64,000 nt of DNA from Acidobacteriota bacterium (GTDB taxonomy: Bacteria; Acidobacteriota; Terriglobia; Bryobacterales; Bryobacteraceae). Each line of letters starts with the position of its first letter. Within the stretch, counting starts at the first letter, position 1. Under the pieces are notes generated by a model, which saw nothing but the letters and a program-made list of their open reading frames with translations, ran no database searches and was not told the origin of the DNA. Shown one piece after another: positions 45,301 through 52,617 of the stretch. Where the stretch lies: contig SYLY01000020.1 of the NCBI GenBank assembly GCA_005808475.1, positions 1-64,000 of the forward strand. Direction: 5' to 3'. A program made the position numbers and the translations under genes.

Positions 45301-45482
45301 CGAAAGGGCAACCGTATCACACGCAGATCTTCCCCCGGATCGAGGCGGCTGGGCCGGTCTGCCTACCGGCGTCGCTACCCATTCAGACCACCATTCCGTC
45401 GCTGCTGCCCACCGGGCAGTGGACCGTCGTCGGCTACTGGAACGGGGCCCTTCTGGCGGCGCAGGCTTTCGTTCTCCGGTAA
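42327..45482 (+). CDS. S8 family subtilisin-like serine protease, secreted, multidomain
   Basis: A 1051-residue exported protease. TTG at 42327 (with GGAGG about 7 nt upstream) gives signal LIRRIALLPLAAVSCVLAQ. A helical propeptide-like region covers residues about 60-165. The triad is D202 (GILDSGVRANHEMF), H255 (GHGTHVAG) and S435 (LSGTSMAAPHVAGAAALL); ISAGNSGPG carries the oxyanion Asn. After about 500 come beta-sandwich domains and a C-terminal part with no named family. The next gene begins 5 nt after the stop, so both are probably co-transcribed. A 108-nt gap separates it from the upstream gene. Confidence 0.92.
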   Translation: MIRRIALLPLAAVSCVLAQDDGDAASKVSSAVRRLAASAPTVPVFVIGTQQPQDDVAERWNAALGRQVEAEERAYGQLAGQTFVVEAALERARERRDRAVTALRSEIARNVASEVAPQQGRIEALLARVGASRIQAYTALNMIAAEVPSSAIELLAADGDVGRIVSNQRRKLHLDISTQAMHATGLWLQGVNGKGEAVGILDSGVRANHEMFQGKEVINKPFVNAALSLLDRFDARVCLDEKPETGEDKVGHGTHVAGIVASGGTRRYPTVKGVGSGVGQIYNLKIGIKLNEELCEPSVIILDQDWMAALEWAVTSTPVRIFNMSFGGDRSDDEDADVLVDQIADAYGAILVISAGNSGPGAGTVGSPGNAFNILSVASRDDRRTVDPADDIIADYSSRGPTDTGRFKPDIAAPGTRITSADALTGGIVDLSGTSMAAPHVAGAAALLCQAGVRDNIGLKALLINSADHKGWKADRGWGFANLARAVEMKDLIMRSELTPGRPGAATRYWRARLDKPFQATMVWNRHVTQQGARRFGSLRELDMYLHDRATGAVVAKSDSWNQNVEQLSTEYRGEVVLRVRPATPAFAAAGKPEKFAIAATQLGFEPLRGPALTVACQQANGASALGEFEVSCTARNDGDLPVKGVGGYLVVPVGFRSSGTNDFGELAAGGQAMRRFKVYPGPEAKEFFGFQANLTGASFGEMLEAVSQPLRVEVGGAAMPSLTAAPAEIAFQYRVGGPAPEPKQLVIGSTGGSIGIVAVIGAGSWLTTDSGLRGVTPARILLAAKPAGLPPGLYRGRVTVAASSAATPVFTVEVTLTVSDSDATVADLRTSKQAPAGCSPPAWNSYFSWRDERIWFWYSLASLSPEDRVRVDWLAPNGSTHASTAVEPAGTGSACRSASLELAGRPAAALYGLWHARVVVNDRELSKLGFFVSRVTVESWTLNNADPVAASCPEPSAPATSFTFSDPRVTAWLRVPDAAQGDRYEVTWFDPKGQPYHTQIFPRIEAAGPVCLPASLPIQTTIPSLLPTGQWTVVGYWNGALLAAQAFVLR

Positions 45483-45487
45483 TCGCC

Positions 45488-46675
45488 ATGTTCTCCTTGA
45501 TCTCGAAAAATCGCCCGGCGCCGGTGACGCGGCGCGCCCAATGCGCGCTTTGCCCGAACGGCGACGGGATGCATCCGGCGGCGAAACTGAGCTGGGCGAT
45601 TCGCGACAAGGAAGGCAAACCGCTCGCGAGCAAGAAGAAGGCCTCGTCGTCCTCGTTGTTGTTGCTGCCCGACGCCGAACCGGTCGAACCGGTTGGCTGG
45701 CCGGACGAGCCCGTTCATCTCACCCGTGCGCCGTTGGACTTCCGCGAGGCCGTCCGGGTGGAGCTGTCCGCCGCCGCCCTACCCGCCGCGCAAGCCCGGT
45801 TCCCAGCGCCGCCGGCTGCGGCGCGACTGGCCAAAGCGCCCCGCAGGCAGCCCGCCGCCGCCGGCTGGAACGGCTGCAACTACATCAATACTCCGCGCGT
45901 GTCGGAGGGTCCGAAATCCTGGCAACGTTGCGCGCTCCCCAAGCGCGAAGGGGTCGCGCGGGACTTGCGGTTTGCCGCAACGGGAGTCAAATACTGGCTT
46001 CTTGCGACGCGGGACATCGAGGTGTCGGTGGGCCTTAGCCCGCAGCCGGGGTCCGGCTCCCTTCCGCGGGCCGTGTTGCCGGTCCTGAAGGCAGGGCTTC
46101 GGTTTCGCCTGCGCCGTATCGGGCCGGTTCCTGCCGGGCTATCGTCCCCAGTGGCTCCGGTGGCCGGACACATCGCCGCAGGGGGCAGCGAACCGCCCGC
46201 GCCACGTCTGCACCGGCCGGATGCCCCACCTCTGGCGGCTCCCGCAACGGCGCTCCGGTCCGCGCCGGACGCGCGGCTCGATCCAGCCGGTCCCACGATG
46301 GACCGGACCCTTCGCGGCAGTCCGATCGTGCCACCCGAACCCGTCTGTCCGCCGGAACGAAGTCCCGCATGGAAGTGGCCGTCGATCGCCGGCCGGCGAT
46401 TCCGAGGGTGGCGAGGCAACCCGGCTCCGCTGCGATTCGGCGTCGCTCCCGGTCCCGAGCCACGCGCGAGAGCTACGAGGACTCTGTCGGCGGCAGGACG
46501 CCGGGGTCCTCGATATCCGGCCGCTTGGCGAACGCCCGTCTGGTTTCGGGCTCCGCTTGCGGACCTGCGTCCGGCGCCGGTGTGGCGAACCGCGCTTCAA
46601 GCCGCCGCCGAGGTCCGTCAGGGCAGTTGGCGGACGTTCGCACCGCGCGTCGATGTTCCTCCCATACCGGACTGA
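45488..46675 (+). CDS. hypothetical Pro/Ala/Arg-rich protein, possibly degenerate at its C-terminal end
   Basis: A 395-residue open frame starting MFSLISKNRPAPVTRRAQCA. The first 170 residues or so use GC-rich third codon positions and look coding (CALCPNGDGMHP with a CxxC, KLSWAIRDKEGKPLASKKK, HLTRAPLDFREAVRVELS). Beyond about residue 180 the sequence becomes low-complexity, rich in Pro, Ala and Arg, and other frames look equally protein-like, so a frameshift or a disordered tail is possible. It starts 5 nt after the S8 protease stop. No signal peptide is visible. I do not recognise it. Confidence 0.45.
   Translation: MFSLISKNRPAPVTRRAQCALCPNGDGMHPAAKLSWAIRDKEGKPLASKKKASSSSLLLLPDAEPVEPVGWPDEPVHLTRAPLDFREAVRVELSAAALPAAQARFPAPPAAARLAKAPRRQPAAAGWNGCNYINTPRVSEGPKSWQRCALPKREGVARDLRFAATGVKYWLLATRDIEVSVGLSPQPGSGSLPRAVLPVLKAGLRFRLRRIGPVPAGLSSPVAPVAGHIAAGGSEPPAPRLHRPDAPPLAAPATALRSAPDARLDPAGPTMDRTLRGSPIVPPEPVCPPERSPAWKWPSIAGRRFRGWRGNPAPLRFGVAPGPEPRARATRTLSAAGRRGPRYPAAWRTPVWFRAPLADLRPAPVWRTALQAAAEVRQGSWRTFAPRVDVPPIPD
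46549..46579 (+). repeat. imperfect direct repeat, copy 1
   Basis: About 31 nt at 46549-46579, with the core CGGACCTGCGT, recur at 46750-46780 with three or four mismatches. The copies are 201 nt apart, which keeps the same reading phase. Confidence 0.4.
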
Positions 46676-46749
46676 GGACTGAGACAAGGGGCACGGGCAG
46701 GGGCTCGCCGCGCCACCGCGGTGCCAACTCCATTGGTAGTGGGAAGGCT

Positions 46750-46780
46750 TCGGGCGCCGCTTTCGGACCTGCGTACGGCG
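46750..46780 (+). repeat. imperfect direct repeat, copy 2
   Basis: Second copy of the repeat starting at 46549. It lies after the 395-codon frame has stopped, in the gap before the kinase gene, so the repeat crosses a coding/noncoding border. Confidence 0.4.
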
Positions 46781-46829
46781 AGGGCCTCATCGTGGGACCG
46801 GCTCTGGGAGCGGCCTCACCGCCAGCGAG

Positions 46830-48017
46830 CTAGTCGTTGGCGGACGGCTTGGCCCAGTCGAGATCGCCGGGCCGCGGGGCCACCGGTTGGGAGGGCGGCG
46901 TGGACTTGGTCTTGCCGCCTGGCCGCTTTGTGGGCTGACCGCGCTTGGGTTCGGCCTTCTGAGCGGGGCTCGCCTCAACCTGTCCCCCCGATCCCGGAAT
47001 GAGGTATTGGGTCGCGATAAAACCCAGGGCCGCCGCGGCGAACCCGGCGAAGCCGGCGGCGACGAACATTCCGGCCTTGCGCGGAGCGCGAGGCGGTTTG
47101 ACCAGCGGTTTCGGGATCTGGCGCACGGCCGATTTCCCGTCGGCGGACAAGGCAGGACGCACGGCTGTCCCGCCTTTTTCCAACATCGGCTTGACCTTCT
47201 CGAGGGCTTGCCGGAACTCGGCGGCGCCGCGGAATCGCTGGATGGGATCCTTGGCGAGAGCCTTCAAGACCAGATCGTTGAGCTCGCGCGGTATGTCCTT
47301 GTTCCAATGCGAGGGAGGCGCGGGTTGCTTTTCGACGTGCGCGCGCATGATCGCGAAACCGTCGGCGGCGTCGAACACCTTCTGCTTGGTGATCAGTTCA
47401 TAGAGGACCGCGCCGGTCGAGTAGAGGTCGCTCCGGTAGTCCAGCTCCTGCTGGCCGCGAACCTGCTCGGGCGACATGTAGTGGACCGATCCCACGGCGA
47501 CGCCGTCACGGGTGATCTGCACGTCCTTTTGCGACTTCGCCAAGCCGAAGTCGGTAAGCTTGGCCACGCCGTCGGTGGTGACGATGATGTTGGCTGGGGT
47601 GATGTCCCTGTGGATCACTCCTCGCCGGTGCGCGTACTCCAACGCTCCCAGGACCTGGGCGACATAGTCCACCGCCCGGTTGACGGGTGGGGGATCGATC
47701 TCGATCAGGCGTTTGAGCGAGCTTCCACGCACCATCTCCATCACCATCACCAGGAGTCCGTCCTCGACAAACGCATGATGCACGGCGGCGATGTTGGGAT
47801 GGGCGAGGCTGGCCTGCACCTGGATCTCGCGGAGGAACCGCGAGACGTGCTCCTGCTGGTCCTCCGGAGTCGCTCCGTCGGCGCTCGGAAGCAGCAGCTT
47901 CATCGCCTCGATCCGCTTGGTGACGCAGTGCTCGACTTCGTACACTCGTCCCATCCCTCCCGTCCCGATCAGGGACGTGATGCGGTAGGGTCCAATCGTA
48001 TCTCCGATGTCGATCAT
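46830..48017 (-). CDS. membrane-bound Ser/Thr protein kinase
   Basis: A 395-residue Hanks-type kinase. Gly-rich loop LIGTGGMGRVYEVEH, catalytic Lys K40, catalytic loop IHRDITPANIIV (D138, N143), TDFGLAK (D156) and YMSPEQVRG are seen. The usual Lys after HRDx is replaced by Thr (HRDITPAN), as Ser replaces it in some myxobacterial kinases. A juxtamembrane segment at about 280 precedes one helix at 296-318 (AGMFVAAGFAGFAAAALGF). A Lys/Pro-rich tail follows. The start at 48017 gives MIDIGDTIGPYRITSLIGTG; the upstream extension is not protein-like. TAGAAT at 48043-48048 may be its -10. Confidence 0.88.
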   Translation of the reverse strand: MIDIGDTIGPYRITSLIGTGGMGRVYEVEHCVTKRIEAMKLLLPSADGATPEDQQEHVSRFLREIQVQASLAHPNIAAVHHAFVEDGLLVMVMEMVRGSSLKRLIEIDPPPVNRAVDYVAQVLGALEYAHRRGVIHRDITPANIIVTTDGVAKLTDFGLAKSQKDVQITRDGVAVGSVHYMSPEQVRGQQELDYRSDLYSTGAVLYELITKQKVFDAADGFAIMRAHVEKQPAPPSHWNKDIPRELNDLVLKALAKDPIQRFRGAAEFRQALEKVKPMLEKGGTAVRPALSADGKSAVRQIPKPLVKPPRAPRKAGMFVAAGFAGFAAAALGFIATQYLIPGSGGQVEASPAQKAEPKRGQPTKRPGGKTKSTPPSQPVAPRPGDLDWAKPSAND

Positions 48018-48042
48018 GCCGGTGGCGGGCTGCTTCCCTGGG

Positions 48043-48048
48043 ATTCTA
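48043..48048 (-). promoter_or_regulatory. -10-like TAGAAT of the kinase gene
   Basis: On the minus strand TAGAAT lies about 25 nt before the ATG at 48017, with AGGGAAG between them as a possible weak ribosome site. Confidence 0.35.
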
Positions 48049-48103
48049 TCGGCGAGTTCAGGGCGGGCCTTTAATCGGGATTGGCCGCCGGCCCAAAAAA
48101 AGG

Positions 48104-49246
48104 CTATGCCTCGAAACTCTGGCCTTTCGCCAGCTTGTCCCAAGTCACTTCCTTGCCCTTGACGCAAGCCTCGAGCGCCATCACCGCGGTCAGGGTGCTC
48201 GACGCGGCGTGGAAACCCGCGTTCTCGAGCTTGCCTTCGCGAACCCCGTCGACGAACTCGAACACCGCGTCCCTGGTGATGTCGTACGCGGTCTGAACCA
48301 CCTCCGGAGCGCCCTTCTCGCGCCAAACCGTGTAGCCTTTGCGCGACACGTTGACCGCTCCCTTTTCGCACAGGAAGGTCTCGGAAATATCGCTGAAGCC
48401 CGGCGCCTTGAACTGATTGGCCGAATAGCTGAACACCAGCCCGTCGTCGAACTGAAAGGTGCACGCCAGATTGTCGAAGATGTCGCCGTACATGCGGACC
48501 TTACGGCTGCCGTAGCCGCTCACCTTGACCGGATGCCTTTCGGTAAACCAGTTGACCACGTCGATGTTGTGGCAATCCTGTTCGATCAGCATGTCGCCGC
48601 TCAACTCGCGGTAAAAGAACCAGTTGCGGACGCGTTCCTCGCTCTGGGCGTGGCCCGACTTGAGCGGCGGGCCACCGCCGATCCATGCCGCGCGAACCAT
48701 CTTCAACTCGCCCACTTCCCCCGACTTCACCACCTGGCGCGCCTTCCGGTAGTCCTTCCCGTACCGCTGCTGGAAGTCGACCGTGATGCGCTTGGACTTG
48801 TCCGCCTTACGCGCCGCTCGCAACACACGATGACAGCCCTCGGCATCGACCGCGGCGGGTTTCTCCATGAAGATGTGTTTGCGGGAGGCGACGGCCGCCT
48901 CGAAGTGCTCCGGGTGCAGGTAGGCCGGCGTGGCGATGTAGACGGCGTCGTAGTCGCCGGAGAGGATCTCCTTGTAGTTCTTGACCAGCTTGGCCCCGGA
49001 GAACTTCTTGCGCGCATCCTCCAGCTTGTCGTCATAGATGTCGCACACCGCCGCCACACGCAGGAACTCGTGCTTGGCGAAGTGATTGGGCGTGACGTGG
49101 CCGCCGCGGTTGCCAAAGCCGATGACGCCGAGGCTCACCGAGGAATTGGCCTGCGAGCCGCGCACCGATTGCGGCTTGACGATCGTGAATGCCGCGGCGG
49201 CGGCTGCCGCTCCGGCGAACTGGCGCCGGGCCGGGGACGTGGTCAT
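48104..49246 (-). CDS. Gfo/Idh/MocA family oxidoreductase with Tat-like signal
   Basis: A 380-residue NAD(P)-dependent sugar oxidoreductase. The N-terminus SPARRQFAGAAAAAAAFTIV looks like a Tat signal. The Rossmann motif is VIGFGNRGGHV, EKPAAVDAEGCHRVLRA carries the family EKP, and NWFFYRELSGDMLIEQDCHN holds the catalytic His region. GGAGG lies about 6 nt before the ATG at 49246. It diverges from the carbohydrate operon at 49320 and may work with it. Sugar oxidation outside the cytoplasm with a NAD cofactor is unusual, but such exported members, with tightly bound cofactor, are known. Confidence 0.9.
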   Translation of the reverse strand: MTTSPARRQFAGAAAAAAAFTIVKPQSVRGSQANSSVSLGVIGFGNRGGHVTPNHFAKHEFLRVAAVCDIYDDKLEDARKKFSGAKLVKNYKEILSGDYDAVYIATPAYLHPEHFEAAVASRKHIFMEKPAAVDAEGCHRVLRAARKADKSKRITVDFQQRYGKDYRKARQVVKSGEVGELKMVRAAWIGGGPPLKSGHAQSEERVRNWFFYRELSGDMLIEQDCHNIDVVNWFTERHPVKVSGYGSRKVRMYGDIFDNLACTFQFDDGLVFSYSANQFKAPGFSDISETFLCEKGAVNVSRKGYTVWREKGAPEVVQTAYDITRDAVFEFVDGVREGKLENAGFHAASSTLTAVMALEACVKGKEVTWDKLAKGQSFEA

Positions 49247-49300
49247 ATATAACCTCCGGGGCCGAAAAGGCCGATGGGATGAAGCAGATGACTTCGTCCC

Positions 49301-49308
49301 ATTATACT
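49301..49308. promoter_or_regulatory. overlapping divergent -10 elements (ATTATACT)
   Basis: On the plus strand TATACT (49303-49308) lies 11 nt before the ATG at 49320. On the minus strand TATAAT (49306-49301) is a perfect -10, about 54 nt before the ATG at 49246. The two hexamers share four bases, which would make the divergent operons compete for one polymerase site. Confidence 0.5.
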
Positions 49309-49319
49309 GAGACAGTCCC

Positions 49320-50726
49320 ATGAAGGTCTCGATTCTGGTGCCCGTCTACAACGAACGGACCCTCGTGGAGCGGAGTCTCGAGGCGGTGATCCAGGCGCCG
49401 CTGCCCGAGAATCTGGAGCGGGAGGTCGTGGTGGTGGACGATTGCTCCACCGATGGCACCAGCGCGATCCTCGAGCGGCTGGCGGTTCGTTGGCCGCAAA
49501 TCCGCCTCCACCGCCATGCCGTCAACCAGGGCAAGGGCGCCGCGGGGCGCACCGCGATTCGGCATGCCGCCGGGGACTTCTGCCTCATTCAGGACGCCGA
49601 TCTCGAGTACGACCCCAAGGACTATCCCCAACTGATGCGTCCGCTGCTCGAGGGCCATGCCGATGCCGTCTTCGGCTCGCGGTACCTTGCCGGCGAACAA
49701 AAGCGCGTGCTGCCGTTCTGGCACTCACGCATGAACGCCACGCTGACCATGTTCTCCAACATGTTCTGCAACCTGGATCTCACCGACATGGAGACCTGCT
49801 ACAAGGTCTTCCGCACCGATCTGCTCAAAAGCATTCCCATCCGGTCCGACCGTTTCGGCATCGAGCCGGAGTTGACGATGAAGTGCGCCAAGCGCAAGCT
49901 GCGCATCTACGAAGTCCCGATCAGCTACCACGGGCGGACCTATGAGGAGGGGAAGAAGATCGGCTGGAAGGATGGCGTCAAGGCGCTTGGCTGCATCCTC
50001 TACTTCTGGCTGGTGGACGACCTGTACGTGGAGCCGTATGGCCGCGCCTACCTCAACAATCTGAGCGGTACTCCCGCCTATGTGCAGTGGGTGACGAGTC
50101 TGGTGCGGCCGGGACTCGGCGACCGGGTCCTCGAACTCGGCGCGGGCATCGGGACGATGACAGGCCGGCTGATGGGACGGCGCCTCGAGTACACCGCCAC
50201 CGAGAATTCGCCGCTTTTCCTCGACGCGCTCCGCAACCGGTTTCTGCGTACACCGCACGTGAGCGTGCGGGAACTCGATCCCTCCGACCCGGCGGGCTAT
50301 CGAGGGTTGACCGGTTTCGATACGGTCCTCTGTCTGAACGTCCTCGAGTACGCCGCCGATCCGGCTCGCGTGGTGGCGTCGGCGGCCGCCGCGCTGCGGC
50401 CCGGTGGACGCCTGTTCGCGCTCGCTCCCAACGGACCCGGCCTGATGGGATCGCTCGATCGCACGATGGGTCACAAGCGGCGCTTTTCCACCGCCGAGCT
50501 GGCGCAACTGGCGGCCGGAGCCGGCCTCGAGGTGGAGCGAATCCACCAGTTGAACAAGTGCGCCCGGCCGATCTGGTATCTCGATTCGCGCGTGCTCGGC
50601 ACCGACCGAATCTCCAAGGTCACGCTAAAGCTGTTCGACAAGACGGTCTGGCTGTGGAGGTTTCTGGACCACGTCACGCCCGGCCCTGGGTTGTCGTCGG
50701 TACTGGTGGCTCGAAAGAAGAGCTAA
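49320..50726 (+). CDS. glycosyltransferase family 2 fused to a class I methyltransferase
   Basis: A 468-residue fusion. Residues 1-235 are a GT2/dolichol-phosphate-mannose-synthase-like transferase: VSILVPVYNE, VVVVDDCSTDGTS and QDADLEYDPKDY (DxD at about 92). From about 260 a class I methyltransferase follows, with motif I VLELGAGIGTMTGRL near 268 and LRPGGRLFALAPNGPGLMG near 360. One chain would couple glycosyl transfer with methylation of the same or a related product. It begins the five-gene plus-strand carbohydrate operon; the next start lies 9 nt past its stop. Membrane anchors were not seen. Confidence 0.9.
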   Translation: MKVSILVPVYNERTLVERSLEAVIQAPLPENLEREVVVVDDCSTDGTSAILERLAVRWPQIRLHRHAVNQGKGAAGRTAIRHAAGDFCLIQDADLEYDPKDYPQLMRPLLEGHADAVFGSRYLAGEQKRVLPFWHSRMNATLTMFSNMFCNLDLTDMETCYKVFRTDLLKSIPIRSDRFGIEPELTMKCAKRKLRIYEVPISYHGRTYEEGKKIGWKDGVKALGCILYFWLVDDLYVEPYGRAYLNNLSGTPAYVQWVTSLVRPGLGDRVLELGAGIGTMTGRLMGRRLEYTATENSPLFLDALRNRFLRTPHVSVRELDPSDPAGYRGLTGFDTVLCLNVLEYAADPARVVASAAAALRPGGRLFALAPNGPGLMGSLDRTMGHKRRFSTAELAQLAAGAGLEVERIHQLNKCARPIWYLDSRVLGTDRISKVTLKLFDKTVWLWRFLDHVTPGPGLSSVLVARKKS

Positions 50727-50729
50727 ACT
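50724..50729 (+). promoter_or_regulatory. -10-like TAAACT, 6 nt before the dehydrogenase start
   Basis: TAAACT contains the TAA stop of the upstream gene and is followed by 6 nt and the GTG at 50736. There is no Shine-Dalgarno. An internal promoter for a leaderless message inside the operon is possible. The same hexamer recurs before the gene at 53592. Confidence 0.35.
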
Positions 50730-50735
50730 GGCCCG

Positions 50736-51749
50736 GTGTGGGCATTCGGACTCGACTTCGAAAGCCGGACGGCGCGCGAACTGACGCTGCCCGATCCGCG
50801 TCCTCCCGGATGGGGCGAGGTCCTGCTTCGGGTGGAGGAAGCCGGCGTTTGTGGCACCGATCGCGAACTAGCCGCGTTCCGGCTCGGCCGGCCGCCGGAA
50901 GGTGAGCTGGCACTGGCGATCGGGCACGAGGCGGTCTGCCGGGTGCTCGAGACGGGCCCTGGCGCGACGCGCTTTGCCCCCGGCGACTGGGTTGTTCCTT
51001 CGGTGCGCCGGACCTGCTCGCCGGCTTGCGCGTCGTGCAGCCGTGGGCGGCGCGATTTGTGCGTCTCGGGCGGCTACCTGGAGCGCGGAATATTCGGGCT
51101 CCACGGCTACTGCGCGGAGTTCGCCATCGATCGCGAATCCGACCTGACGCCGATCCCCGCCGGTCTGGCGGATCTGGCGGTACTCGTCGAGCCGCTGAGC
51201 ATTGTCGAAAAGGCCATCGCCAGCGCCCTACGGATTCATGAACCCGAAGCCGAAACGGGATTGGTGATCGGCGCGGGGCCCGTCGGCCTGCTGGCCGCGA
51301 TGACCCTGCGGCTTCGGGGACTTCGGGTTGCCGTCCACTCGCTGGAGCCTCGCGGCCACCCGCGCGCACGGGCCGTGGAGCAATGCGGCATCGAGTACCA
51401 TTCGGCTCGGCCGCCGTTGGCGGACATCGTCATCGAGGCCGCCGGAACCGTGCAGGCGGGCCTGTTGGCGATCCGCTCGATGCGCCCATTGGGTGTGTGC
51501 GCCATCCTGGGAGCGCCCAACGCGAGCGGGCCGGTTCCTTTCATGGACTTGATCGTCGCCAACCAGACCGTCTTCGGCAGCGTTAACGCCTCCCCGGCCG
51601 ACTTTGAACGGGCCGTGGCCGACTTGGCCCTTTTTCCCTCCGCTCTCCTGAGCGGGTGGATTCACCGAACGGGACGTAATGCACTGTCATTCACTCTTTT
51701 GGGTGAGGCCGGCCGGTACTTGAAGGTTGTGCATCGCATCGGGGAATGA
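50736..51749 (+). CDS. zinc-dependent MDR dehydrogenase
   Basis: A 337-residue medium-chain dehydrogenase, close to glucose or sorbitol dehydrogenases. VEEAGVCGTDRELA holds the catalytic-zinc Cys and GHEAVCRVLETG the GHE motif. CSPACASCSRGRRDLC is a structural-zinc loop (C-x3-C-x2-C-x7-C), one residue longer in the first gap than usual. VIGAGPVGLLAAMTL is the NAD(P) site. Start GTG is 9 nt after the fusion gene, with no Shine-Dalgarno but TAAACT just upstream. It would oxidise a hydroxyl on the operon's sugar. Confidence 0.88.
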   Translation: MWAFGLDFESRTARELTLPDPRPPGWGEVLLRVEEAGVCGTDRELAAFRLGRPPEGELALAIGHEAVCRVLETGPGATRFAPGDWVVPSVRRTCSPACASCSRGRRDLCVSGGYLERGIFGLHGYCAEFAIDRESDLTPIPAGLADLAVLVEPLSIVEKAIASALRIHEPEAETGLVIGAGPVGLLAAMTLRLRGLRVAVHSLEPRGHPRARAVEQCGIEYHSARPPLADIVIEAAGTVQAGLLAIRSMRPLGVCAILGAPNASGPVPFMDLIVANQTVFGSVNASPADFERAVADLALFPSALLSGWIHRTGRNALSFTLLGEAGRYLKVVHRIGE

Positions 51750-51765
51750 GTAGAATGGGGGGTTC

Positions 51766-52617
51766 ATGGCGTTCCATTTCCGACAGGCGATTTGTAACGA
51801 AGTGTATGAAAAGCGGCCCTTTGCCGAGACCTGCCGGTCCATCAAGCAAGCCGGCTACGACGGGATCGAGATCGCGCCATTCACCTTGGACGAATATCCG
51901 GCTTCCATCTCCCCAGCTCGCCGCAGGGAGTACGCCAGCATAATGGACAGCGAGGGACTCGGTTTCGTCGGTCTTCATTGGCTGATGGTGTCGCCGCGCG
52001 GGCTTCACGTGACGACGCCGGACACCGCGGTCCGGGAGAAGAGCTGGCGCCACATTCGCGATCTGGTGGATTTGTGCGCCGATCTGGCCGTGAAGCAAAC
52101 AGACCCGGGCATCATGGTCTTCGGATCGCCCAAGCAGCGCGGCTCGACGGGCGGGATATCACGCGCGCAGGCAATGGAACACTACGCGCGGGGTTTGGCG
52201 TCGGTGGCCGATCAGGCAGCGTCTCGAGGCGTGACGATCCTGGCGGAAGCTCTGCCTTCGGCCGACTGCGACGTGATGAACACGATCGCGGAGTCGGCGG
52301 GAATCGTGGCGGGAATCGGGAGTCCGGCGATTCGCACGATGTTCGATACTCACAATGCGGCGGACGAAGTGCATCCGCACGATGCGATCGTCGACCGGTA
52401 CTTCGATGTGATCCGGCACATCCACATCAACGAGATGGATGGGCGTTACCCCGGAACGGGGGACTACGACTTCAAACCCCTGTTCGAAGTACTGAATCGG
52501 AAGGACTACCAGGGATGGATCTCTCTGGAGGTGTTCGATTTCAAACCGGACGCGGATACTATAGCCAGCGAGTCGCTTCGCAATATTCGTAGCGTAATAG
52601 AGAGGCTGGAATCATGA
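51766..52617 (+). CDS. sugar phosphate isomerase/epimerase-like TIM-barrel protein
   Basis: A 283-residue AP-endonuclease-2/xylose-isomerase-like TIM barrel. Metal-site blocks are visible: YDGIEIAPFTLDEYP near 35, VTILAEALPSADCD near 160, TMFDTHNAADEVHPHDA near 195 and HIHINEMDGRYPGTGDYDF near 225. A TAGAAT box and a run of G (possible Shine-Dalgarno) precede the ATG at 51766. The end overlaps the next gene by 4 nt. The most likely job is isomerisation or epimerisation of the keto sugar made by the dehydrogenase upstream. Confidence 0.86.
   Translation: MAFHFRQAICNEVYEKRPFAETCRSIKQAGYDGIEIAPFTLDEYPASISPARRREYASIMDSEGLGFVGLHWLMVSPRGLHVTTPDTAVREKSWRHIRDLVDLCADLAVKQTDPGIMVFGSPKQRGSTGGISRAQAMEHYARGLASVADQAASRGVTILAEALPSADCDVMNTIAESAGIVAGIGSPAIRTMFDTHNAADEVHPHDAIVDRYFDVIRHIHINEMDGRYPGTGDYDFKPLFEVLNRKDYQGWISLEVFDFKPDADTIASESLRNIRSVIERLES

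Noticed and set aside
45068-45487. Upstream extension of the 46-kb low-complexity frame inside the S8 gene
   Set aside because: It is the out-of-frame shadow of the S8 protease; the start at 45488 is placed 5 nt after its stop.
48083-48101. GGCCGCCGGCC palindrome followed by an A-run, as a possible terminator
   Set aside because: On the minus strand the T-run precedes the hairpin, so the order is wrong for the terminator of the Gfo/Idh/MocA gene, and no plus-strand gene ends there.
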